Shown: piece by piece, positions 16,419-24,420 of the stretch | Numbering within the stretch: the first letter of the stretch is position 1 | Layout of the letters: each line of letters begins with the position of its first letter | Origin: Calothrix sp. 336/3 | GTDB taxonomy: Bacteria; Cyanobacteriota; Cyanobacteriia; Cyanobacteriales; Nostocaceae | Direction: 5' to 3' | Assembly (NCBI RefSeq): GCF_000734895.2 | Contig: NZ_CP011382.1 | Span: forward strand, 5,434,700 to 5,498,699 | Length of the DNA: 64,000 nt | The notes under the pieces: generated by a model | Databases searched by the model: none | The model's input: only the letters and a program-made list of their open reading frames with translations | What the model was told of the DNA's origin: nothing | Program-made: the position numbers and the translations under genes

Positions 16419-17765
16419 CTATAAAGTATAGGTAAAATCTTCGATTAACATTCCTGGAACCATACCACCACCTAGTTGACGTGCATCATAGGTTCCTACC
16501 TCTGGTACATATTCTTGAAAATTTGTCAAGGCTTGGAGATTTTCTCCCCAGAAGCGATAGAGACTTTCGTCGAAGCGTAAATTTTCAATGGGGGCGATGA
16601 TTTCTCCCTTTTCTACCCAAAAACAGGCATAGCGAGTCATACCCGTAATTCTGCCAGTGGGGCGATCGCTCCAATTGAGATAATGCAAATTTGATACATA
16701 TAAGCCCGTGTCTAAGCTAGATAAAATCGCCTCAGCAGCTAAATTACCCGGACTAATTTCAGGTGCGCGTAAGGATTCATACCCGTTAGCACTATTGGAG
16801 GTTTTGCCATATTCCTTAGCTGTACGGGAATTGACTAAACTATTCACCAAAATACCTTGCTCAATCAGGGGTATTTCCTGGGGTGCGACTTCCCCCCACT
16901 CATTAAAACGTGGTACTAAACCCCGTTGAAAGTTTTCCCGTAACTGAAAATGGGGAGAAAGCTGTTTTTCTTGTCGTGAAAGTGCAGCTAAAGCACTGTT
17001 ACCCTGTTGAATATCTGCTTCACTTAGCCCACCCCAAGACAACATCATAGACAATTCGGCGATCGCTGCGGGAGCAAAATAGGTGCGGTAATTGCCCTTA
17101 GGAATATTTTTGACTGGTAGAGAAAGTAACTGTAATTGGGTTTTTGCATCTTGAATCTTGGCAATGTAGGCATTTTCATCCCAGCTACTACCAGCAAAAG
17201 TCCCCTTCACCGCTTGCCCGGAATTGGTAAAAATAGAATAATCGAGGGTAAAAGAATCCGTAGTAAACCAATGTTTTTGCCCCTGGGAATCCGCATAAGC
17301 ACGAATCACCGAACCCCCAGCATAAATACCAGTGAAATCTAAATCAGAGACTAATTCTAAAATCCTAGGTACCACTTCCGCATCTGGTAACAAATTCCCC
17401 TGATTCACCTCTCGACTAGTATTATGTCCTGAGGGTGAAACTAAATAAGGATCAATCGGTAACTGGGGTAATTCTGCCCGTAATTCCTGTAAAGCTTGAT
17501 ACGCTTGTTGCCAATCTTCTGGCAAATTACCAGTAAAGGGAAACTGTCGGAAGCTGCTACGCTGATTATGTATCAAAGTCAGTTCTGCCCAACCATCTGC
17601 CACAATCCCAGTTTGTCGCACTTTGGCACGGTTGAAACGAGTAAATTGACTACGTTCACTATTTAACTTCAAAGTAAACTCTTCATCTCTGGTGATTTTC
17701 TCACAGAGGGATGTAGTCAATTGATTAAAGCTGACTTCTAAAGCAGATAGTTCCTCAAGTTTCAT
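16419..17765 (-). CDS. TldD/PmbA-family protein (TldE-like)
   Basis: A 448-residue protein of the TldD/PmbA family. Recognisable segments are the N-terminal SERSQFTRFNRAKVRQTG (about 38-55), VIRAYADSQGQKHWFTTDSF, the central GNYRTYFAPAAIAELSMML, and the C-terminal RITGMTRYACFWVEKGEI and LGGGMVPGMLIEDFTYTL. TldD and TldE form a heterodimeric metalloprotease that trims peptides such as the microcin B17 leader and CcdA. The zinc motif HExxxH belongs to TldD and is absent here, so this is the TldE-type partner. No tldD gene is adjacent in the window. It would need a TldD encoded elsewhere to be active. Confidence 0.85.
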   Translation of the reverse strand: MKLEELSALEVSFNQLTTSLCEKITRDEEFTLKLNSERSQFTRFNRAKVRQTGIVADGWAELTLIHNQRSSFRQFPFTGNLPEDWQQAYQALQELRAELPQLPIDPYLVSPSGHNTSREVNQGNLLPDAEVVPRILELVSDLDFTGIYAGGSVIRAYADSQGQKHWFTTDSFTLDYSIFTNSGQAVKGTFAGSSWDENAYIAKIQDAKTQLQLLSLPVKNIPKGNYRTYFAPAAIAELSMMLSWGGLSEADIQQGNSALAALSRQEKQLSPHFQLRENFQRGLVPRFNEWGEVAPQEIPLIEQGILVNSLVNSRTAKEYGKTSNSANGYESLRAPEISPGNLAAEAILSSLDTGLYVSNLHYLNWSDRPTGRITGMTRYACFWVEKGEIIAPIENLRFDESLYRFWGENLQALTNFQEYVPEVGTYDARQLGGGMVPGMLIEDFTYTL

Positions 17766-17826
17766 CGATATTTTTTAGATAATTTTATGTATTCATAATA
17801 GTAGAGACTTCCTGGTAGAAACTCTA

Positions 17827-17889
17827 ACTAGCGGAAATTCTGATTTACAGAAAATCCCACTAGCAGAAATTCTGACTAGCAGAAAGTCT
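17827..17889. repeat. Short direct repeats ACTAGCRGAAATTCTGA
   Basis: Three copies at 17827-17843, 17859-17875 and 17875-17889 (the last variant and partial), spaced 32 and 16 bases apart. They lie in the spacer upstream of the tldE-like gene's start. Purpose unknown; they could be a small operator array or a spacer repeat. Confidence 0.45.
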
Positions 17890-18009
17890 TATACCAATTG
17901 ACAAGGATTTCCGGCTTTTAGTGAATTGCAATTACAAGATTTATGTCTATTGTCACACCAGACGAACCCACAGTTCTTGTAGAGACTTGCCACCGGAACA
18001 TCTATCCAC

Positions 18010-19581
18010 CTAAACCACACCCGCTAACTGTTTCGTCTTCACCTCAATCGGTGCAGTCAGTGCTTCTTCCAGCTGCGCACAACCCAATCTTTCTTCTAAG
18101 ATATTCATAACTTCCCTACCGAAGTCATTCGGGTTACGTTGCCAAGCTAGTAAACAAACCTCACCGAAGAAAGAACCCAAAGGTTCCGGATTCCACAGCA
18201 TTTTTTGTACAGTCCAAGGAGTCACGTTCATCGGATCATACCCTGGTTTGAGGATATTTTCTTTGAAGGCAAACTCTTCTAGGTGGGTATGGGGTTGTAA
18301 ACCAATAAAGAAAATCGCGGGTTCTACCTTATCTGCACCGAAAATTCGCTCCAACTCCCGATGATAGGCTATGGTTTGGCGAATGGTTTCAGGACGCTCG
18401 TCAATTACATTAAAAGAATAATTCACAGAAACCAAATCATTAAAACCGGATGCTTTTAAGTCGCGGCAGTTTTGCAGTACAGTGCGGAGATTATAACCCA
18501 TACGCATTTTCCGCACTAGTTCTTGAGAACCACTGGTGATACCGATTTCAAAATAATTCATACCGGTTTGCACCATCAAGTCACATAATTCTGGTGTCAG
18601 GTTATCAGCACGGATATATGCTGCCCAATTAATATCTGTCATCCCAGAATCGACGATTTTCTGAAGTAGTTCCACCGCATCATCCATAAATTTGCGTGCG
18701 GGGATAAACTGAGCATCGGTAAACCAGAAATTCCGCACACCGCGATCGTATAACTGCCGGATTTCTGCTACAACTTCATCAGCCGGATTGATGCGTACTT
18801 GCTTACCTTCGACAACCGTGTAAACACAGTAACAACAGTTATGGGGACAACCCCGTTTTGTCTGTACACCGATGTAAAAGTCAGTATCTTGCAGATAATA
18901 ATTGAATTCTGACCAAATAGTTTCGATGTAGTCGTAGTTACAAGCAGTTTTCTCTAGGGGTGTGGGTTGTTCGTGGATTAAACGCTCCCTAGGTTGAGCT
19001 TCTCCGACGACATAACAACGCTCATCTCGAAAATCTTGCCCACTCAGGAATTTTGTCAACAGGGTTTCCCCTTCACCCACGGAAACAATTGTCCCCTGGG
19101 GTAAATTTTTAGCTAACTGCTCGTAGAAAACGCTGACAGCTCCACCACCCACGATGACGCGAGCTTGGGGATTGTAGCGTTGAGCGCGCTTAATACCACG
19201 CTTGAGTAAATTCATATTCCGCCAAAGTTCGCCGTAGTATCCCGATGCGATTTTTAGCAAACCCATCGCCCCTTTAATTTTCAACAAGGGGTTGCGAGAG
19301 TAGAAAAACTCAAAGGTATATTGTAATGGATTGCCACCACGTCCACCCACGGGAGCATATATTTGAATATCCCGCCAGGAATAAACTAATAGCGTCGGCT
19401 TAAATTCATCAATACATTTATCTAATGCCTGTGCATAATCAAGGGGGGGTACTGTTCCCAAGTCAAAAATTTTCTGCTCAATTTCTGGGAACTGTTTATG
19501 CACATGATCCGACAGGTAGACAACCCCAATGGGAAAGATGGGGTTACAAGGAAGGCGAACGTAAAGAATTCGATTTTCCAT
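18010..19581 (-). CDS. B12-binding-domain radical SAM protein
   Basis: A 523-residue protein. The N-terminal about 190 residues form a B12-binding-like Rossmann domain (LPCNPIFPIGVVYLSDH ... VIVGGGAVSVFYEQLA ... VSVGEGE). The radical SAM core follows with RGCPHNCCYCVYTVVEG, giving the Cx3Cx2C ligands for the 4Fe-4S cluster, then NFWFTDAQF and EIGITSGSQELVRKMRMGYN. I recall the name 'photosystem II high light acclimation radical SAM protein' for a cyanobacterial group beginning MENRILYVRLPCNPIFP; the match is from memory. Substrate unknown. ATG 19581 is taken as the start; an ATG at 19602 adds seven residues. Confidence 0.82.
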   Translation of the reverse strand: MENRILYVRLPCNPIFPIGVVYLSDHVHKQFPEIEQKIFDLGTVPPLDYAQALDKCIDEFKPTLLVYSWRDIQIYAPVGGRGGNPLQYTFEFFYSRNPLLKIKGAMGLLKIASGYYGELWRNMNLLKRGIKRAQRYNPQARVIVGGGAVSVFYEQLAKNLPQGTIVSVGEGETLLTKFLSGQDFRDERCYVVGEAQPRERLIHEQPTPLEKTACNYDYIETIWSEFNYYLQDTDFYIGVQTKRGCPHNCCYCVYTVVEGKQVRINPADEVVAEIRQLYDRGVRNFWFTDAQFIPARKFMDDAVELLQKIVDSGMTDINWAAYIRADNLTPELCDLMVQTGMNYFEIGITSGSQELVRKMRMGYNLRTVLQNCRDLKASGFNDLVSVNYSFNVIDERPETIRQTIAYHRELERIFGADKVEPAIFFIGLQPHTHLEEFAFKENILKPGYDPMNVTPWTVQKMLWNPEPLGSFFGEVCLLAWQRNPNDFGREVMNILEERLGCAQLEEALTAPIEVKTKQLAGVV

Positions 19582-19841
19582 AATAGTTGTCTTGTTTGCC
19601 ATCTGGTCTAACTTTAGGGTATGAGCAGGAAAAAAACCGCCGACAATTCATTTTTCTCAAGTGATGTATTGAGATAGCCAATAATTCATATAGTCAATTA
19701 ATTGGGAAAATTTTCTCGATTTCCTTGACTAGGGAGATTTTGACTTATTTGCTGTAGAAGTACATGGTGTTTATAGATAATTAAATGATGAAAAGAGTTG
19801 ACATTTCGTCGCGCTTATGAATAAAAAGTGAAGTTTTACCC

Positions 19842-19975
19842 ATGAAAGGAATAAAAGCAGAAGCCATCAATAAATCTTAATAGCTGTGATCATCGGCTTC
19901 ACGGCAGGGATATTAGGCTATAGCTTTAAGATAACATTACAGATTATTAATTTAACGGTTATTTCCTGTGGCTGA
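19842..19975 (+). pseudogene. Possible small membrane-protein gene broken by one base
   Basis: ATG 19842 opens a reading of MKGIKAEAINKS and stops at 19878. One frame over, starting at 19874, the DNA reads ILIAVIIGFTAGILGYSF and continues about 15 residues to a TGA at 19973. One extra A in the AAA at 19872-19874 would join them into a roughly 44-residue protein with one transmembrane helix. It is either a decayed small gene or a sequencing error. The rest of the 19603-20211 spacer holds nothing else recognisable. Confidence 0.3.
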
Positions 19976-20211
19976 GAAACCGAGGAAAAAAATTACCCTT
20001 CCTTACTCACCAAGGATTTTCGGAAGTGACATAATACAAAAATGTATAAAAAAACCTTTATTTTACAAAAATTTTACATACTAGACATATCTTTAGATAG
20101 AAATGCTTGAGAAAAATGCAGTTGGTAGTCGGAGTTACAGCATATGGGGATCAGCCGGTGCTAGCGTGGCTGGTGTAAGATAAAATTGTGGCGTAAAGCT
20201 CCTCAGCAGTT

Positions 20212-20607
20212 ATGGCTCAAATATTAGATTCCTTACCACCTGAGCAATCGGGAAAGATTCTCTGCTGCTACGTAAATGCCACGAGCAAAATACAGGTGGC
20301 TCGCATCTCGAATATTCCTAACTGGTACTTTGAAAGGGTTGTTTTCCCTGGACAAAGACTAGCTTTTGAAGCTCCGAGAGAAGCTCAATTAGAGATTCAC
20401 ACAGGTATGATGGCAAGTGCAATTTTGTCGGATCGAATTCCGTGCGATCGCCTAGCTATTAGCGAACCCAGTAGTGATGATTTAGATACAAGCTCCGACT
20501 ACGTAGATGATCCTAGTAATAAGAAACAAATTGTGCAATCAATTAGTCCAAAAACCGGAGATACCACAAAACCATTAACAATTGCGAGTTTGGCATCCGT
20601 TGATTAA
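20212..20607 (+). CDS. DUF1830 domain-containing protein
   Basis: A 131-residue protein. Residues 17-80 match the cyanobacterial DUF1830 family: ILCCYVNATSKIQVARIS, NWYFERVVFPGQRLAFEAP and LEIHTG. The C-terminal about 50 residues are low-complexity and acidic or polar and probably disordered. No membrane segment. The family is nearly confined to cyanobacteria and has no known function. The gene stands alone and is followed by a strong terminator (20633-20667). Confidence 0.85.
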   Translation: MAQILDSLPPEQSGKILCCYVNATSKIQVARISNIPNWYFERVVFPGQRLAFEAPREAQLEIHTGMMASAILSDRIPCDRLAISEPSSDDLDTSSDYVDDPSNKKQIVQSISPKTGDTTKPLTIASLASVD

Positions 20608-20632
20608 GAAAAATTTACACTTAGTAATTTTT

Positions 20633-20667
20633 AGGTTGCTGTCATCAGCAGCCTTTTTATTTTTTTA
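20633..20667 (+). terminator. Rho-independent terminator
   Basis: GGTTGCTG (20633-20640) pairs with CAGCAGCC (20645-20652, one G-U pair) around loop TCAT, followed by TTTTTATTTTTTT. It is 26 bases past the DUF1830 stop. Confidence 0.8.
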
Positions 20668-20912
20668 GGTAGTTCGTCACAGTCAAGAAGTGGAGATGAA
20701 TTTTGATGAATTAGTGTGGGCAACGTTCGATATACAAATTTAATATGCAACATCGGATGGTGCGGATATTTTGCTTCCTCAAATCTGGAAGTGAGAAGCT
20801 CAGAGTACATCCGTGATTTTTTCTTGGCACTAGACTGGAATCGGAAATTTTGGCAACCTGTTGTGTATCTACATATATTTACTGCAAGAATAAAATTCTC
20901 TTACAGCTAGCT

Positions 20913-21452
20913 ATGAACCAGTTCAAATCGTTGGTTTACGGATTCGTTACCGTGGGAATTACCTCTTTCAGCTTGTCTGCTGTCATCCTCTCAAACCCCG
21001 AAGCAAGTTGGGCAAATAGTACCAAGTTTAAATGCGAGAAGAAAGGTAAGAATGACTATATTACCTACGCAGTCAACACGGATGGTCGAAGAACACCAAT
21101 GATACGCTGGAATAGTGACTATTTTTCTCCTGAATGGAAACCGGAAAAACGCTGTAGTGATGTTTCCCGCAGATTTCAGCGTGGCTACGATAACGGCACT
21201 CTCAGAACTATTATTACCGGAAAAATTAATGGATATCCGGTAGTTTGCGGAGTTCCTAGTACGAGTGATACTTGTAATCGAAATAATATGTTATTTACCC
21301 TGAAGCGGGGAGCTAATGCCAAGCAAGCAGTGGAAAAACTTTTAGATAGACGGGCTTTATCTGCGGGGAAAATTCAAAATCAAAGCAGCGATGATACTGA
21401 GATTCATCTAGATTTTGATATTTATCTCAACAACCTGTCTCCCGAACCCTAA
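20913..21452 (+). CDS. COP23-domain protein (exported)
   Basis: A 179-residue protein from ATG 20913; the longer open frame begins in non-coding-like DNA. The signal peptide is residues 1 to about 33 (FVTVGITSFSLSAVILSNPEASWA). The mature part starts with KFKCEKKG and has four to six cysteines typical of the COP23 family (KCEK, EKRCSDVSRRFQRGYDNG, VVCGVPSTSDTCNRNN), ending in LTLKRG-like and IYLNNL segments. COP23 (circadian oscillating protein 23) was first described as a membrane-associated protein with a daily rhythm in Synechococcus; molecular function is unknown. The cysteines suggest disulphides in the periplasm. Confidence 0.85.
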   Translation: MNQFKSLVYGFVTVGITSFSLSAVILSNPEASWANSTKFKCEKKGKNDYITYAVNTDGRRTPMIRWNSDYFSPEWKPEKRCSDVSRRFQRGYDNGTLRTIITGKINGYPVVCGVPSTSDTCNRNNMLFTLKRGANAKQAVEKLLDRRALSAGKIQNQSSDDTEIHLDFDIYLNNLSPEP

Positions 21453-21562
21453 TTACAGTATTCCCCAATTCCTCAACTACTCGTCTTATCTCTAGGGAAA
21501 AGGGTTGACATTGACATTAATGTTAAGGTTTATCCTCAAGGAGTCGTGAATATCAGGCTCCT

Positions 21563-23479
21563 ATGCTCTACCCTAAAGCTTTAAATCAGTTAATACAAAC
21601 CCATTCCGATGTTTTTGCTGCTGTGGTGTGTGCTTTATTCCTGCTTCTGGGATGGTTAGCTTTACACTTGCAGTGGTTAGGAATAGCTTTACTCCTCCTA
21701 CCTGTTGCTTATGTCATTGGTGGGTTTGCATCTGCAAGGGAGGGATTGACAACTCTCTGGGAGGAAAAAGAATTTGATGTGGATTTACTGATGATTGTCG
21801 CAGCTTTGGGGGCAGCAGGTTTGGGGTTGTGGCGACGGGAATATTATCTGATTGTTGATGGTGCGGTGTTAATTTTGATTTTTGCCATCAGTGGTGCTTT
21901 AGAAGGTGTGGCAATGCGTCGCACAGAAAAGAGTATCCGCAGTTTGATGAGTTTAACCCCAGATACGGCGCGGGTGTTACGTCAAGGAAAGGAAGAGGAA
22001 GTATTAATTAGCTCATTGCAAGTTGGGGAGGAAATTGTGGTAAAACCAGGGGAATTAATTCCCTGTGATGGGTTGATTTTGTCTGGTTTGAGTACCATCA
22101 ATCAAGCGGCAATTACGGGGGAATCAACTCCCGTGGAAAAAACTGTCGGGGATGAAATCTATGCAGGTACGTTGAATGGTTACGGTGCTTTGAGGGTGAA
22201 ACTACACCAACCACCGGAAAGTAGTTTAATTCAACGGGTGATTCGCTTAGTAGAGCAAGCACAGCAGGAAGCACCACCTTCCCAGGAATTTATGGAAAAG
22301 TTGGAGCGCAGCTATGCCAAGGTAATTATTATTACCGGAATTTTATTAGCTGTTGTACCACCTGTGCTGTGGCGAGGGGATTGGGAAGCGGCGATTTATC
22401 GGGCTTTAATTTTCTTAGTGGTGGCTTCTCCCTGTGCTTTGATGGCAGCAATTATGCCCACTTTGCTATCGGGAATTGCTAATGGGGCAAGGCAGGGGAT
22501 TTTATTTAAAAATGGTTCTCAGTTGGAAAGGATGGGAAAAGTCAGGGCGATCGCCTTTGATAAAACTGGTACTCTGACTACTGGAAAACCGGAAGTTTAT
22601 CAAGTCATTCCTGCTCCAGGATACGGTGAAATAGAAGTATTAAATTTGGCTGTATCTGTAGAGATTTTCTCGGAACATCCCATCGGTGAAGCGATCGCTC
22701 GTGAAGGGGAAAGATTATTAAATGTTCCCACAGCAAAGAATATTTACGCATTACCAGGGGAAGGGATTATGGGTAATGTGGATGGGCAATTAGTAATTGT
22801 GGGTAAGTTAGGTTTGATTCAGAATAAAATTTCCCAGATTGCCGATGAATTAAAGCTGACAAGTGAGAAATTAGAGAAATCTGGTAAAACCGTGGTTTGG
22901 GTTGCCTGTGGTCAAAATATTGTGGGGTTGATCGCGATCGCTGATAAAATTCGTCCAGAAGCTGCTATGGCGATCGCGCAATTGAAAAATTTGGGTATAG
23001 AAGAAATTGTCATGTTGACGGGGGATAATCGTGCTACTGCGGAAACCGTCGCCCAATCTCTCGGTATGACTCAAGTATATGCAGAGCTATTACCAGAGGA
23101 TAAACTCAGTATTATCCGTAGGTTACAAGGGGAGTATGGCACTGTGGCAATGGTGGGAGATGGGATTAATGATGCTCCTGCCCTAGCTCAGGCATCGGTG
23201 GGTGTTGCCATGGGTATCAACGGTAGTGACGTGACTTTAGATACAGCAGATATTGTTTTGATGGCAGATAAGCTGGAGAAAATTGCCGTAGCAGTGAAAT
23301 TAGGACGGCGATCGCAGTCTATTATCAAACAAAATATCATTTTTGCCCTAGGTTCCGTTGGTCTGCTGTTAATTGCTAACTTTGTCGCCAATTTAACTAT
23401 GCCTCTAGGGGTAATTGGGCATGAAGGTTCTACTGTTTTGGTGACATTAAGTGGCTTAAGATTACTCAGACGAGGTTAG
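21563..23479 (+). CDS. P1B-4-type heavy-metal P-type ATPase (CoaT/Zn/Cd-like)
   Basis: A 638-residue ion pump. Landmarks: TGES (185-188, actuator), SPC (289-291) in the sixth membrane helix, phosphorylation site DKTGT (333-337), HP motif SEHPIGEAIA, nucleotide-domain GDNRATAETVA, hinge GDGINDAPAL, and HEGST (620-624) in the last helix. SPC plus HEGS(T) without an N-terminal metal-binding HMA domain is the P1B-4 pattern, seen in the Synechocystis cobalt exporter CoaT and in some Zn/Cd pumps. It therefore probably exports Co, Zn, Cd or Fe from the cytosol. No metal-responsive regulator is next to it. Start ATG 21563 lies after AAGGAG about 18 bases upstream. Confidence 0.9.
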   Translation: MLYPKALNQLIQTHSDVFAAVVCALFLLLGWLALHLQWLGIALLLLPVAYVIGGFASAREGLTTLWEEKEFDVDLLMIVAALGAAGLGLWRREYYLIVDGAVLILIFAISGALEGVAMRRTEKSIRSLMSLTPDTARVLRQGKEEEVLISSLQVGEEIVVKPGELIPCDGLILSGLSTINQAAITGESTPVEKTVGDEIYAGTLNGYGALRVKLHQPPESSLIQRVIRLVEQAQQEAPPSQEFMEKLERSYAKVIIITGILLAVVPPVLWRGDWEAAIYRALIFLVVASPCALMAAIMPTLLSGIANGARQGILFKNGSQLERMGKVRAIAFDKTGTLTTGKPEVYQVIPAPGYGEIEVLNLAVSVEIFSEHPIGEAIAREGERLLNVPTAKNIYALPGEGIMGNVDGQLVIVGKLGLIQNKISQIADELKLTSEKLEKSGKTVVWVACGQNIVGLIAIADKIRPEAAMAIAQLKNLGIEEIVMLTGDNRATAETVAQSLGMTQVYAELLPEDKLSIIRRLQGEYGTVAMVGDGINDAPALAQASVGVAMGINGSDVTLDTADIVLMADKLEKIAVAVKLGRRSQSIIKQNIIFALGSVGLLLIANFVANLTMPLGVIGHEGSTVLVTLSGLRLLRRG

Positions 23480-23514
23480 AAGAAATCTGGTTTCTACAAG
23501 TAATATCAAGTTCG

Positions 23515-23700
23515 GGTTAAGCTCGACTTTATCCATTTTTCAGAAACCCTAAATCCGAAGCTGAAACCATTACAAGACAATAGTTTGAGTTTTTGGAATT
23601 GAGCATAAATCTGTGACGTAGGAAAAGTATTTGCCAAAAAACAGGCTTTTTGCCGGATAAGGAAAGCTAAGTTCTTAATTTTGGATAAAGTCGAGTTAAG
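23515..23700. mobile_element. MITE-like element with 18-bp inverted ends
   Basis: TTAAGCTCGACTTTATCCA (23517-23535) is repeated inverted as TGGATAAAGTCGAGTTAA (23682-23699) with a one-base gap. The roughly 185-bp interior has no coding potential. Its right end touches the left end of the IS5-type remnant. The structure is that of a non-autonomous element. Confidence 0.6.
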
Positions 23701-24047
23701 AGGGTGTTTGAAAAGTAGGGGATGTTGTAAAAAAACTCCCTCGGTATAAGTTGTGAATAGATAACAAACAGCACCGAAAGAGGGACATGAGTAAGGGAGC
23801 ATCCCACTTTTGCATGTCATTGCGAGCGTAACGAAGTGGAGCGCGGCAATCCCATTGACTCGTTAATATTGAAGATTATGAGATTGCTTCGTCGTTCCTC
23901 CTCGCAATGACAATATTATTATTTTTATGCAAAATAAAAACTGGGATGCTCCCCATGAGCAAAGCATACCCCAGCAATCTGACCCGTGAGCAATATGAAT
24001 TGATCAGTGACCTGATTCCAGAGACAAAACCCGGTGGACGTAATTGA
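23698..24047 (+). mobile_element. IS5-family insertion sequence remnant
   Basis: The left end carries AGAGGGTGTTTGAAAAGT (from 23699), the same terminal sequence as the 24147-24271 element. After an inserted 159-bp element, the ORF 23955-24047 encodes MSKAYPSNLTREQYELISDL and about ten further residues ending PGGRN, then stops. That is the beginning of an IS5-family transposase as I remember it; the other about 230 residues are missing. The element is clearly inactive. Confidence 0.7.
23795..23953. mobile_element. 159-bp inverted-repeat element with 9-bp target duplication
   Basis: The outer ends GGGAGCATCCCA (23795-23806) and TGGGATGCTCCC (23942-23953) are perfect inverted copies. Flanking 9-mers CATGAGTAA (23786-23794) and CATGAGCAA (23954-23962) match at 8 of 9 bases and abut the ends exactly, which suggests a target-site duplication at the transposase start codon. 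Inside is a second palindromic unit, TGTCATTGCGAG (23815-23826) / CTCGCAATGACA (23901-23912), a widespread repeat motif in cyanobacteria and other bacteria. Confidence 0.7.
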
Positions 24048-24146
24048 TGAATCATTTCCAGGTGATTATGATTCGGATATTACCAAAAATGTTGGATTTC
24101 TAAATAACATTATTAATCTGTTAAGAGCTGATTCGTAAACAAAACC

Positions 24147-24271
24147 TTAGAGGGTGTTTGAGAAGTCGGTAATTGAGTAAAAAAGCTCTTATCTATCTTG
24201 CCATGATCCGTATTATGGTCAGGCGATTAGCCTAATATTTTACCTCTAAAAACTTTTCAAACACCCTCTAA
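24147..24271. mobile_element. 125-bp MITE with IS5-type ends
   Basis: TTAGAGGGTGTTTGAGAAGT (24147-24166) and ACTTTTCAAACACCCTCTAA (24252-24271) are inverted copies with one mismatch. The same end sequence starts the IS5 remnant at 23699, so this is probably an internal-deletion derivative of that IS. It has no coding content. Confidence 0.7.
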
Positions 24272-24420
24272 GGCTATTCATTATTATTTCTACGAGACAA
24301 TAGTAATTATAGCCAGCAATAGAATCAGTGTTTTAGCTTATCCCGAACTCAGTTTAATCAATAAAACATGATATGAACGATAGTTTTCTCATGGGAAAAA
24401 TTACTGCAAAAATCTATTTT

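Noticed and set aside
23506..23820. Minus-strand ORF of 104 codons
   Set aside because: It lies across a MITE and the end of an IS remnant; the sequence is explained by the mobile elements.
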